Positions 1 to 12,299 of a stretch of 64,000 nt of DNA are shown piece by piece (position 1 is the stretch's first letter; every line of letters starts with the position of its first letter). The position numbers were made by a program, and so were the translations under genes. Origin of the DNA: Blumeriella jaapii (lineage: Eukaryota > Ascomycota > Leotiomycetes > Helotiales > Drepanopezizaceae). Under the pieces are notes generated by a model that did no database searches, was not told where the DNA came from, and saw only the letters and a list, made by a program, of their open reading frames with translations. Where the stretch lies: contig VWND01000001.1 of the NCBI GenBank assembly GCA_009599575.1, positions 744,001-808,000 of the forward strand, in the 5' to 3' direction.

Positions 1-105
1 TCAACGAGGATTTCAGGCTCTGACCAGCTGCGAATGAAACATTAAACCTCGGGGGTACTTGATCAGCGCACGCACTATAAGGGTTCCAAGCATAGCGAGA
101 CGTTT

Positions 106-1833
106 TTATGTGTCCTGTTGTAAAAGCATCGCCTCTACGTTCTTGGCCCACCAATCTGCAAAATCAAGCACTTGCTTTCCACGTCTAGCTTGTTCCGCTG
201 CAAACACCATCGCATGACTCCTAATCACCTCTTCCAAGCTACATCCAACATGCAGCCGCTGCGCCTCCTCGACGCTGACGCCGTGATTCTTGACCGCATC
301 AACGGCAAGGATGAACTGTCTCGCCAGTCCGTCATCGCCGCCTCCGTGGCCACCACCAGCAAGATGAGGCTTGTAGACCTTAGTGGCCCCAGTGTTGAAG
401 TCCTGCACAGTGATAGTCTTGCTATCAGCGTAGATTTCACCATCGTTGCCATAGAAGTGGCTATATCGATCACACTGCTTCTTGGTATGCGCCACCATGT
501 GAAAGACGGCCGTCTTGGCACCCCGGCCCGCCAGAGCTTTCTCACTATCTCCATCGCTGGTTGGGATGGGATCGTCCTCCCATTGCATCGTTACCACTTG
601 GTCATCGTTGACGTCGTTGTCTGCTTCGAATACACAGCGACCGAACCAGTTCTTGGCCGAGACTTCGGACTCTGGCGTGTCACGGGTGTAGTCCTCGGCA
701 AGCTTCGCTGTCAAAGCGGCTTCACCACCAGCGACATCCCCGGAGGAGATGCATTCTTCGATGTCTGGAAGGACAATGTTGACGGGCCATAATGTGTTTC
801 CGGACCCGAGCCCCATCAGTTCCTTGCCGAGATAGATTTTCTTCGCCGAGTACTTGCACGACTGCTCAGCCGGGCAGGATAGGCAATTTGTAGAGTCTCC
901 AGCAGCCTTGGGCTTTCGGCCCTTCTTGAAGTATTGGAGGCCTCCTAGAGACGTAACAGTTGAAGGAAGATGTGCGGGGCCGCTCGAAGTAGGCGGTGGG
1001 GAGCAGAGGAGCCAGAGCAAAAGATCAAGATCGTGGCAAGATTTCGTGAGCAGAGATGGCGCGGTCTTGGACTCTTTGCGCCAGTTGCCTCTGAGGTGCG
1101 TCAGCATGGGACAATACTCATGGCGGAAAACGAGACCTGACATAGCTGTGGGTAAAATGCCACCACCCCACAGGCTCGGTATGATTTACCGACATGATCT
1201 CTCCAATGGCTTTCTCCTCTAACAACAGCTTTCTCAGAAGCATGTTATGGGGGCTGTATCTCAGAACATGTCCAATGGAGAAGATCTTCGAAGGCGTGGT
1301 ATCTGGTAAGTTCGGTAGGAGGGACTTGTAGATAGAACACAGTCGGCCAGGCAGGTTGCCAACGGCTTCTCGCACATAATGTGAAGGCCGAGGGGAGCAA
1401 GTCCAACAATGGCTTCTTTGTGCATCTCATCGAGTATGCAGATAAAGAGCCCATCGATTGCCTCTGGCACACTCTCGCCCCTCGCAGCCTTTGCGCGTCT
1501 CTGGTGCTCCCACGTCAAGAAGTGTTTCCAGTCCTCAAACTCCTGGCCTCCGGCTGGTCCAGCTGTGCCCCAGATATATGCATCCCCCAACAGCTTCCTC
1601 TTATGTGCGATTGGCTCTGCAATCGCCACGACGATTCCATTTGTCGATTCAGCTGTAGCTCTGGCATAAGCCGTTCCACGAGAGCCAGCTCCTATGATGA
1701 GAAATCGAGGAGGCTTGAGGGACATCGGAGGGCGAGGAGGAGCTGGGAGACGGTCGGAGGTACCCTCACTTGGGGAGTCTGCGCGAGGAGGCATGGCGAT
1801 ATTCAGAGGGTTGAGTCCGGGGTACGGAAACAA
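106..1833 (-). CDS. Gfo/Idh/MocA-family oxidoreductase, possibly frameshifted
   Basis: A predicted NAD(P)-dependent oxidoreductase of the Gfo/Idh/MocA family; the substrate cannot be read from the sequence. The N-terminal part (1833-1339) has the Rossmann motif FLIIGAGSRGTAYA and the family signature MCEKPLA. The C-terminal part (1090-106) carries the family-like stretch NWRKESKTAPSLLTKSCHDL. An intron at 1136-1091 (46 nt, branch CTGAC) joins TATGTCAG to AGGCAAC and restores the frame. At about 1338 the frame changes by one base. A one-base deletion is my preferred reading, because the shifted frame continues with IYKSLLP and KIFSIGHVLRYS, which look like conserved coding sequence. A 53-nt GT-AG segment (1338-1286) would also restore the frame but has a poor donor. 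The product would be about 560 residues. The first Met is used; an internal Met just before the Rossmann strand is possible. Confidence 0.8.
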
Positions 1834-2520
1834 GGTGTAGAGCTGACACTGCCCTCAGTCTTGCAGGCCGTTGATTCTCAGGAGATATGCGGCCACGGGG
1901 GCCGTCGTACACCACAACCATGGATATCAAATGCGCGTTGCTTTCTGGGCGTTGCTCTGGCACGACTAGATGATCGACGGTGACCCCATATTCTCCGGGA
2001 TTTTGTGATAGTGGAGAAGATACGAGGGGTCAGTCCAACAAGCCCGAGGCTGCGATGCAGCATCTGAGGAAGATCTGATCGTTGTTGGCTCGCTTAAGGT
2101 GGGCCTCCTACATCGTTGGCTCGCACACAAGTTCACCTTCACTCGAGCGACGAACATATCCCCATGCTATAGATCAATGTGTTTTCGTGTCCTCGTAAAG
2201 CTGTCAAAGGCTGGCTGTTTACAGTTGAGAAATGTGATAATTATAGTGTCACGGAAGGGGGCCCCCGTCTAGGAGCGGCAGCGGAACTTTCATAGCTTCA
2301 AGAAAATATTGAAAAATCGATCACACACATGCTACGGAACGTGAGATGATTGATAGCCTGTTGGAAATATCGGTGGTCGCGTTAGAATAGAACCTCAATT
2401 TTTCTGACGTGTACGTGCCTATTGTTGGTGGAACTTGAGCTTTGAGGGATGGTGTAAAGAATGGGAATGATATTCTACAGTATCTATGGAAGCTTGCACG
2501 GCAAATTTATATCATCCACT
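1834..2520. other. Intergenic, no gene seen
   Basis: Short overlapping open frames occur on both strands, but none has recognisable motifs or consistent splice sites. It would contain the upstream region of the oxidoreductase gene. Confidence 0.5.
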
Positions 2521-2743
2521 GGTCAGGTGGCCTAATGGCAAGGCGTTGGCAAGTCTCCCTTTCACTTCACTCCAGGCTCCGGCGTCCGATGAAAAATAGA
2601 GTTATCAAAATTCTATTAACCAATATAGCTAACTTGATATGTTAGGTTTCCGGTTGAACGAATACCCATCCATCTTAAGAATGTGAGGCGTAGATTGCGG
2701 GATATCCTACCAAAGATTCTGGGTTCGAGTCCCAGTCTGATCG
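2521..2743 (+). tRNA. tRNA-like gene with interrupted anticodon arm (isotype unresolved)
   Basis: The 5' end (2521-2527) and 3' end (2736-2742) form a 7-bp acceptor stem with two G-T pairs, followed by discriminator G at 2743. A D-arm-like segment includes an A-box (TGGCCTAATGG). The T-arm is perfect: CTGGG, loop TTCGAGT, CCCAG at 2719-2735, with a consensus B-box. A run of nine T at 2750-2758 fits a Pol III terminator. Between D-arm and T-arm lie about 160 extra bases. TTGG (2546-2549) can pair with CCAA (2710-2713) to make most of an anticodon stem, so the insert sits at the anticodon loop. Neither flank gives a normal 7-nt loop with T33 and the fifth stem pair is C-A, so I cannot name the anticodon. 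It may be an unusually long tRNA intron or an insertion that broke the gene. Confidence 0.6.
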
Positions 2744-5700
2744 ATGTGCTTTTTTTTTGCTTTTTCGAGTGTTTTTTTTTCTTAGTCCAAAATTTTGCTG
2801 ATATCCCACAATAGGTTCATCTTCCCCGTCTGCCATGTCCAGACTCTGCCATTAGTGAGGGGAACGCATGTAATTACTGCAGCGATATCATTGCCGCAAG
2901 AGAGAAGTGCTTTCAATCTGTGAAGCAGGCGCTTCTCCACAATCTTGATCCCCGCTTCGAGTCTCCATTCTGTTTGTAATATTTTCATACCTCAGGTCTT
3001 ACTTATTCTTCGACGTCTACCTGGGTGTTAATCACCATCTCGGCGAGAGTCAGGTATGCTGTCCCATTGGTTCCTGTGTGGACCCTCACTCCGTTAAGGT
3101 CATCCCTACTATCCGAATCTGTGATCAACGCGTCGATTGATATGGATCTTGTAGTTTTTGCCGCTTCTTTGTCTAGATATCAACGAAATCCGTATTACTG
3201 TACGAGGTCTGGGGATAGGGGTGACTGGTGATAACCTCGGCGCTGCACGAGAAACCCAAGTTGTCTGTCGGCTTGGCCAGCTCATTGACGTGAGCAGAGA
3301 AGGCAAACCTTTCCTTAACCCGAGTCAGAGTCCCTGGCATCCTTACGTATCGTCACAGTTGAGGCACTCGTCGATGCCCCCATGCTATCTATATATCCTG
3401 TTCAAAAGCCAGCCCAGGGTTGAGTGAGGCTGAAGATTCCTACCAATCCAACCAACCGCCCCTGGATCTGAATCTATCTACAACTTTATCGTTGCACCCT
3501 GGCTGGCCCTTCCGACAAAGGGAGAGCTGACCGCCGCAGCGTTCTCCTTTTGACATGAGGTTTCTGCAATGGCTGCGGAAGTCTGTACTCATGTAAGAAG
3601 AGGGACGTTCTGTCAAAGTTAAGGTGAGAAGTAAGGGAACCGATTCCCGTAAGGCTTCTAGAAGCCCACTAGGCCTGGCATCAGCATTTGCCCTTTTTTT
3701 ATCGCCAAAATGCAGCCTGCCACTATCTACCAAAGCCGACATTGTCGTTGCCGTGATCCATTGATTCCAGAGCCGGAGTCAACTTGACTGGGTCGGATTT
3801 CTTTCGTTTGTCTGGGCGCCGAGTCTCGGTGGAAGAACAGCTGCGCTTGTGGGCGAATGGCGAGCACCAAGATCGTTTCCGGCGGTACTTGGGAGATACA
3901 GGACGCGTTAGGAAAGGCGTCTGGACGTAGACTAGCAGCGGCGAGAACACAATCGGATTTAGACCAAGACCAAGAAATGGACGAGTACGGAACGGCTATG
4001 CCATGAATCCTTATGGTCTGCCATATCGAAGGGCGGGATCTAGAGCCCAGCCGCCCTCCTCCCGCCCCTCAACCAACGACCATTAATCATCTTTCCCGCT
4101 GAGGCGGAAACGATCATACAATACACGTGCAAGTAGGTACATCATTTCTCTACTTACCGGAAGTGACTGCTGATATTCCAGGTACAAAATCATGGCAGGC
4201 CGGCAGATCAAGGCACAAAACTCGCGGAAGAGAGTCTCGGAATTTCCGCCCTTTTCGGGCGGCGAAACAATCTAACAATCTCCTTTACTGAGCTATCTAT
4301 CAGTGGGGGGAGAATGTCATGTAAAGCTAGACATGCAAGATTTTGAGCTCCGCACCAAGGAATGCATCTAGTATGTTGCCGATACTGTACTGTAGGCTTC
4401 AATAAGAGCGAGAACGAGAAGACCTCCCTCGGTAGAGAAGAGATGCGAAAGCCTATCTATCGTATCGCAGACGACGTTCCTCGTGTTTCTCATACGCTCG
4501 TAAAGACGGAGATGAAAAGGGAAGACGATCTTCTGTACTGTCGGGGCCACGGGGAAGAGTTGAACGAGGAGGTGGAACAGAATAATCGATCTGGTGCGTT
4601 GTACCACGGATAACAAGAGGATGCTGATGTTCCGAGGGCATTCTGGAGCGAGATGATTCTGTTTGCGACGGAGAGCAGTGAAAAAAAATCTCAAGAAGAA
4701 GCAATAAAAATGCAAAACTCAACTGGAAGCCCACAACATGCGAGCGGGCAATGTTGTGAGGTTCCAGCCTATAAACCTAGGTAGTTGAGTAGGTTTTTTC
4801 GTGGGAGAGAAGTTTTGTTTTTTGTTTTTTGGAGAGAAGTTTTTTTTTGGAGAGAGGAGTTATTTTTGTTTTTTTTTTTGGAGAGGAACGAACGGAGAGA
4901 ATCCCATAATACCAACATGACCATTGGGCCATGTCATAACGGACTGAAATGGCGGGCAATACTTTGTTATATCACAGGCCTAGAAAATGTATTGAGCGCG
5001 TGAGAATCGTGCGGCGATAACGGGAGTCCTTCTCGACACCCTGCTGTTATATATCGGGCATTCCGGGTGTTGCCTCCTCAGAAACACAGCACAAATAAAT
5101 ACGAATACCCTATCACTGCGGTTCGTCATTCTGTTTTTTGTGTTTTTGTGTGGTTGTGATTATCTTCGTCTATTTACAACTCGGATTTCGCGAAAGGCCG
5201 GCCACATTATGCCGTCCGTGTTGGTACAACGCTTTTCAAAAACGGCTGTCTGCTTTTCTTCTAGCATTGATCGAATTCTCTCAATTTGAATTATGATAGC
5301 TTGTTGACAATATAAAACGGGGCCAAGGAAAACATAAAACAATGGATGGTCGATACGACTGTCCGATAGACGAAATAGTCCAGATCGAAGACTTCTAAAA
5401 GAATCCTCTCCTGCAACCCCCCTACCCCCGATCGTTTTACACGTTCTTCATTGGCTCTCTGCCTTTCCACTCCCCTCATTTACCCGATGTTCCTCTCGAC
5501 CTCTCTAGTACTGGCCCGTCGCCGGATTGATAGCAGGATGACCGTGATACGCAAAGAACTTGCTCCTTCGCGTGCTGTGCAATCGTTTTCCCAATACGGC
5601 TTAGAGTGCTGGGCTTTAGGATGGGCTCCATCAAAGTGTCGCTGATATCTGATGACTTTGGGGTTTCGCTCGAAATTCGGGTGTGGAGTGACTTTTGCTC

Positions 5701-6504
5701 GGAGTAGGTGAGAATCTGCGTGTAAGGAGCCGCCATCATAGACGAAAGATGGGAGTTCGGAATTTGTGTGGGGTGAATAGTGATGGCGGTGATGGTGCTG
5801 CAACTTGCATTTAGCTGTATGGCTCTGAAGTGGTTGGCGTACAATTGGATTTTGATATGTTGATGCTCAATGATATTGAAGATGTTCATGGCAATGGACG
5901 AAAAGAGAATCGAGATTTATTTCTCCAAGAGATTCACCCTAGCATGTGTTGCAACACGACCCTGGGAGAGCCAGATATGCCTGCCGAGCCTAGGTACCAA
6001 ATAGATGTGCGAATTTGGCTCCGCGCTCTTCGAATGATAACAATCCTAGCGTTCGCCTTCTTCGGGGCATCTTGACGAAGGGCGCGTGGCGCATGCTTGT
6101 ATGACACGCTAGATGCTTACGGCCGGAAACATGTCAATCGACAGGGCGTTGATGGTTAATAGTACAAGTCATTATTCACGCCGAGATCGTCATTTCTTGC
6201 AAATGGAGGAAACGGGATGTTAACAAAGTTCTGTTTTTTTTTTGGAGATAGAACTTCCGAGCGTAGAAATGGTAAGGGAAACAAAGGCGAACAAAAAAAT
6301 GGCCCAAAACTGGGTTTGTTGTTGTTCTTGCTCAAAACGGAGCTAGCGAAGCGAGTGAGTCTCCAAGGTCTGTGCAGAGTTCTGTTCGCAACACAGATTA
6401 AAATCCAATTCATTATAGGATACTCCTAACTACAACCAGCACATACATCAAAACTCCAAACTAAAGGCCTAAACGTTACATACGCATCATGATCCAACAG
6501 TCGC
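2744..6504. other. Long intergenic stretch without convincing genes
   Basis: Only short ORFs under 140 codons are present, with no domains or consistent introns. Around 4798-4890 there is T-rich sequence broken by repeated GGAGAG blocks. I see no transposon ends or coding remnants. Confidence 0.5.
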
Positions 6505-9500
6505 TTACTTCCTTCCAGTCAAAGCACTGGTAAGGGTTCCCAGTCCAAGGCCCTTCAAAATTCCCTTGATACCCAAGCCGCCCAGCAAGTTGTCTAAAAG
6601 ACCTCCAAGTCCCAGGCCTTGCAGCAGCCTACCAACGAGACCCAGTACGCCACTCAGCAGTAGACCGACGGCAGCAAGGATTTGTCCCAGAGGTTCTACG
6701 CATATTAGTTGTGTCTGGGATGATGTTCGTCGCGGAAGACTTACCAGCAAGTAATCCCCAAAGAGGGTTGAGTTCCTTCTTGGCATGAGGCATTCCTGCG
6801 ATCTTCTTTTTTGCTTTCTCAATGGTTTGAGTTACGTTACCAGTCAGCTGCAACAGTAGAGTCAGTATAAAGTTCCCTGTCGTTTGATCTGTAAGTGACT
6901 AACCTCTTTCAAGACCTCAGCGAGATGGTGCTCCTCCGGTGTAGCTTCCCGGGTAGCAGCCTTTTGCTTGGCGTTTGCCGTGATTCTTCCATCTGGATCC
7001 ATGCCACGGATGATACCGTTGGTCTCGGTCAGGATGCGTCCACCCTCTTCGATCATGGGCTTGACTTTGTCAACCAACTTCTGCTCGTCGCGCTCTTCCT
7101 CCTTCTGACGCTCAACAACGTCGATTTCCTACCGAGGTCAGTTTCGTTCGAGACTTGGGGCCCAAGATACTTACATCCATGATGTTCTTGAGCAGTGGGT
7201 TCATCTTGTCGAGGGTTTCCTGGATGGTGAACGACATTCTGCCCGCGAGCTTCCTGTCAGCTTCGGCCTGCTTCTCTTCCTCTTCTTTCTTATGTCTGGC
7301 CTCGGCCTCTTCTGGCGTCTCTTTGGGCTCCTCGACGACCGGCTCGGGTTCTTCCTCAGTCTCGGGCTCGGGCTCAGGCTCAGGCTCAGGGATTTCACCG
7401 AGAAGAGTTACGTGTCCAATGACTTGGCCCTTGGAGTTGTAGACATCCCCGTCTGCGTCAATCTCTTTGCCGGCGCACTTGGTGATATCGCCGTCCTATT
7501 ATGAACTTAGCACCCGTAATATGCAAAATCCTCGAAAAAGCTTACCGTTAATTTCGCAATGAGATCACCCCCTTCGTCCACGACATTACCCTCGCGGTTG
7601 ACTTTGCGGCCTTCCACTGGACTATGGGCTTTCTCCTTCACTTCCTCCTCCCATCGCTCGGCCTTGCCGATTGTATTTCCGTTTCCATCACTGCATCAGG
7701 TTAACACTGCTTCGTTGTCCTAGCGCGGGCTCGGAAATACATACAGAACGTCCCCGTCAGGATCGACGATTTTGCCGTATAGCTTCTTGGCCTCTCCCTC
7801 GATGAGACGCCCGATGATCACACCCTTAGAATCTGCAACTTTGCCTTCTTTAGTGACAGTTGGCGAGTTGAAACCAGTGAATGGTCCCTCTTTCAGACCA
7901 GCTCTCTCACTTTCCGGAACAAGCTCCGCTTGTCCAACAACATTACCGCTGGCGTCCCAGATTTGGCCGTTTTTGTCACTTGACTTGCCGATAAGCTTCT
8001 GCACATCACTGCCTGGAACGACTCGGCCGTAGATGGTTCCGTGCGAATCGACGAGATTGCCGGCCTTGTTCACCTTCATTCCCGCAAGAGCCGATAGATC
8101 CTTCTTCTCGGGCTCTGGGGCCTCTTCTTCGGTCCATCGCTCAGCCTTTCCTAGGACGTTACCGACTATTCAAGTTAGTGCTGCTGCTATCCTGAGTTGA
8201 ATTAGCACTTGGAAACACTTACCACGATCGATGACTTCGCCGTCCGGATCTACGGTCTTGCCAGCCAGCTTCTTTGCGTCACCCTCAATAAGTCTTCCTA
8301 CTACTTGACCCTCAAACACGACATTGCCCGTCTTCTCGATGAGAGCGCCAGGGAAGTCTTCAAATGGTGCTGACGACAACTGATCTCTGTCATCCACAGA
8401 GAGGAGCTCTGCGGATCCGATGACCTTGCCAGATTCGCTCCAAATTTTGCCTTCTCTGACAAGATATTAGCATGTAAACTGGTCGCATTCTTCGGAATGA
8501 GGATTTAGGCTCACCTATCAACCTTCTTTCCGATGAGCTTACTAACCTCTCCACTGACAACGCGACCGAACAGCTTGTTATGGTCGTCGACGACGAATCC
8601 ACCCTTGTTCACTTTCTTGCCTTCCAAGAGAGAAAGGTCGACGGGCTCCTCAGGTGCCTCCTCAACAGGCACAATTTCTTCTTCTTGGTATCTCTCTGCT
8701 TTCCCCAGAATGTTCCCATTGCGATCGAGAACCGCTCCGTCAGCATCGATCTTCTTCCCCTCGAGTTTCTTTGGGTCGCCCTCGATCAACCTTCCAACAA
8801 CCTTGCCCTCAAAGATAACGTTGCCCTTTATATCCAGGGTGCTGTCTGGGAAATCCTCAAACGGAGCGGGCTCTTCTGCTAAGCGCTCGTCTTCGGGCAG
8901 AACCTCGGCTGTGCCGATGACCTTTCCGCTGTCATCCCAGATTTGGCCCTTTGCATCGACTCTCTTGCCATAGAGCTTTTTTACGTCGCCGGAAACCAGC
9001 TGCCCAAACGGGACCCCGTCCTGGTTCACGACTTTGCCGAGCTTGTTGACTTTCATGCCCTTGAGAATTGACAGGTCCGGTAGCTCGGGTGATTCTTGTT
9101 CAATGTCGGCCTCATCCACGGCTTTGGGGTCCAGCTCATCGAGTTTCTCGGTCTCTTCTGTGTCGGGCTCTGGAACGGCATCAGTGGCGTCAGGAGCTTG
9201 AGAGGCTGCATCTTCAGGGGCTGGCTGCTTGCTAGATGCGTCGTTTCCAGCAATTTGAGATGCTGAGTCTTTAGGGCTCGAGTCTTTGACGTCCTCAGCG
9301 GCGACCTCGGCTTGAGAAGTCGAGTCTTTGGCGTCCTCAGCGGCGACCTCGACTTGAGAAGCAGAGTCTTTGGGGCTTGAGTCTTTGACATCCTCAGCGG
9401 CGACCTCGACTTGAGACGCCGAGTCTTTGGGGCTCAGGTCTTTGGCGTCCTCAGTGGCGACCTCGACTTGAGAAGCCGAGTCTTTGGCGTCCTCAGCGGC

Positions 9501-10590
9501 GACCTCGACTTGAGACGCCGAGTCTTTGGGGCTTGAGTCTTTGACATCCTCAGCGGCGACCTCGACTTGAGAAGCCGAGTCTTTGGCGTCCTCAGCGGCG
9601 ACCTCGACTTGAGAAGCCGAGTCCTCGGGATCCAAATCTTTAACGCCCTCAGAACTTGGGGAGTCTACCTCAGGTGCTGCAGCTTCCTCTGACAGTTTCG
9701 ATGCGGCGTCCAATGGCGCCCCCTTCGAGCCGATGCCGCTCGGAAGATTTTGTGATTTGCTGTCTTCCGGAATATCTGCTTTGGTTGTTTCCTCGTCTTT
9801 CAACTCGATTGCACTGTCCGCCTTCTCAGAGAGTCCACCGTCGCTGGATTTGTCGTCTAGCAGGTCGGATTGTAGCTCTGCTTTTCCGAGGGCGGTTCCC
9901 GTCTCTGCCTTCATGACCCCATCATCGCCGATTGATGTGATGGCGGTCCCGACAAGATCTTGTGGCTTACCCTCAGAGAGCTTTCCAACTACACTTCCTT
10001 TCGCGTTTGTTATATCGCCGTTGTCCTGCACTCCAAAGGGAGCTGTAAGATCCGGCTTTGCGGAGTTGGCAGAATGCAACTCTGCCGTACCGATGATGTT
10101 CCCTTTCGAGTCCAGGATATCGCCTTCTTCGTCAACGATAGATCCCTCAAGCTCTGATGCGTCGCCCTTCACACGTCCGATTGTGAGGCCGTTCTTATCC
10201 AGGACGGCCCCATCACTAACTGTCCCAGCTGGAATCACCTACAACAAGTTCACATCAGTCATGATCGAGCACATGTAATAAAGGTTGGTATTGATTGTAA
10301 CGAATCGGAGCATAGGACCGCTGAAACAACATAGACAACGTAAGAGGTTTTTGAGAAAACAAGCTTACCTCTGTGCCCTCTTCCTCATCAGCTTCTGAGC
10401 CTTCCTCGACATTGCTGGTATCTGCCTGGCTCTCGACTTCCTCTTGGATGCTCGCTTTGGTGTCATCAATCTTCTCGGCTTGTTCCAATTTCGATTGAGG
10501 TGTCTTATTCTTGGTCGATCTGGGAACACCGCTATTGCTCGGTGTTCGCTGTTGCTTCAAAGCAGTGGGAGACGACGTGAGATCCGTCAT
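6505..10590 (-). CDS. LEA-domain protein with DUF3659 repeats (9 exons, 1194 aa)
   Basis: A large hydrophilic protein of the fungal LEA/DUF3659 family. LEA-type proteins are linked to desiccation and stress protection; that role is inferred here. I resolve nine exons: 10590-10369, 10238-8515, 8455-8223, 8165-7745, 7690-7546, 7495-7175, 7128-6904, 6847-6745 and 6695-6505. All boundaries are GT-AG and the total is 3585 nt in frame. Many repeats follow a pattern like KVNKxGxVVD, GRLVEGDxKKLxGK, VDxxGxIxDxxGxVIGxAE. Exon 2 also carries a highly acidic Ser/Glu/Asp tract built from 14- and 19-residue repeats. The C-terminus alternates a charged helical part (EEEEKQAEADRKLAGR) with a final Gly/Leu-rich hydrophobic segment (LLLSGVLGLVGRLLQGLGLG). 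Start at 10590 is the first ATG of the Ser/Thr-rich N-terminus. It is divergent from the LEA-like gene at 12300. Confidence 0.9.
9243..9634 (-). repeat. In-frame coding minisatellite in the LEA gene
   Basis: On the minus strand this encodes seven full copies and one partial copy of DSASQVEVAAEDAKD-like units. Units of 14 residues (42 bp) alternate mostly with units of 19 residues that add DSSPK (57 bp), giving a 33-residue higher-order period. All lengths are multiples of three, so copy-number change keeps the frame. Confidence 0.9.
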
Positions 10591-12299
10591 GTTTCTTCGA
10601 GGGACAACGTGGTTTGAAATCAAAAGGGTAAGGTAGATTGGTATGTAACTCCAAGAATCGTATCTACTTTTTCCTCTCAAAATGGTAATGGGTATGGATG
10701 GCGGGGTACTTGTGGTATAGCCGTTCAAAGTGCAGATCCACTGCAACGTATTAGTAGTTCACAGGTACCAGGAACGAGAAGCGCTGCCAATCCTACGTCA
10801 TTATCGAGCAACTCGAGATGTTCCAACAGCTTCTCAGTACCAGGAGTTGAAGAAGGCGTGCTGCCTCTGACGCCATGTCAACAAGACGAAGCTCTCGGAA
10901 GCGTGTTCTCCCTCCACTAGGCATCGAGCGTGACGCCCCCTTTCGTCATAAGTCCATCTTCAATCTACAATCGACACGAGATCACGAATATCAGGTTTTC
11001 TCGCAAAGCAGAATGCGGCTGGAGCCTAGGAATTTCAAGCATTTCGGCCAGACAAGGAGCTATCACGATCTGCGCAGCTGAGGACGGGGGCAGTATGTCA
11101 GACCCGAGAGGCTAGTGGTGCCAACATCAAAGCCACACATATCCTTGGAGTGACAGGCCTGTCATCTTAATGCCTCTTGAAGCACGAAACCTCATAGACG
11201 ATGGGAGGAGCGGCGACTAATCAGGTGGGAAGGAAATCAAGGGTTCGTCGATTTGGCACTACGCTGCATCCGGTAATATTCCACTTCCATGCACTTACCA
11301 GGGCATGCCCCCACTGTCATCTGCAGCTTCAAGCCACTTTTCCTTCCGCGATGTTTCTGAGATCCAATCATCACCTTAACCCGGGGATCACATATGCGTC
11401 AGCTGTATCTGTTCCGCAGTTGTTGCCGACGACATATATCCATCCTTGAACATCTACTTTCCCCATGGTCATCTAACGCAGAGGTATTTCGATTACATTT
11501 AGAGGTTTGCTTGAAGGCCGGGTCGGGTAACACTGAATTTCAAGTAGGTCAACGGGTCTTTGGATTTTCTAGCAGGTCAAGTCTAGGTTGACCTCGATTT
11601 AAGCATGGAACATTCGTGGACAACACCAGTCTCAGCGTGTCTATAAACGAAAATGGCTACGAATCTCTTGCGGACTTGTCATTCACCGAGCTCTTCTGGC
11701 GGTTTTGATTTCTCTGAGATACTCGCGGTCGATTTTTCCAGCCAGGTTGACATCAGTTGTCCTCTCATCAGGACCAGTTACTACCTTAAGCTTGTGTCTG
11801 TAGTTGTGGGAACACTAGTTAGAAGTGACCATTTCTTTGCGTACTTGGGGCATCAAAAACTAGTGCCATGAGATTTTCAGGGCTTTATGGTACGTAATGG
11901 AAGAAGAAATTCCTACGCACTTCATCGAGCCTTGATCGGGTATCACAAGCAAAACCCACCACACCTCCAGGAACGCATGCTAGTGGTGCAATCAAGGTAA
12001 AGATACTGGTCAGAAACAAGATTCGAGCGTTTCTTCCAAGTTCTTTCCCCTCCTCACAGCTTTTTCCTGCACACACGGGAACCATGACGAACCTCTTGCC
12101 ACATCATTAGAAAACTTGGTTCGAGTGTAAGAGACCATAGCTCTTGATCCCTGATGATGTTCAAAGCTTACCTTGTACCGAACCCGCAGAAGATACAACC
12201 TACATGATATCACAATATCTCTTGCCTCTGAACCTCCAGAATATAATCCTCATTCAGTACCAAACTCTGTGTTCTCAATACGTCCCTCTACAACCAAAC
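10591..12299. other. Shared upstream region of two divergent LEA-like genes
   Basis: About 1.7 kb between two divergent starts. Small ORFs here have no recognisable features. It should contain both promoters; I see no clear TATA box tied to either start. Confidence 0.5.

Noticed and set aside
5476..5889. 137-codon minus-strand frame
   Set aside because: No motifs, and overlapping frames on both strands are equally open.
9733..10278. Plus-strand frame over the LEA gene
   Set aside because: Antisense shadow; composition mirrors the coding strand.
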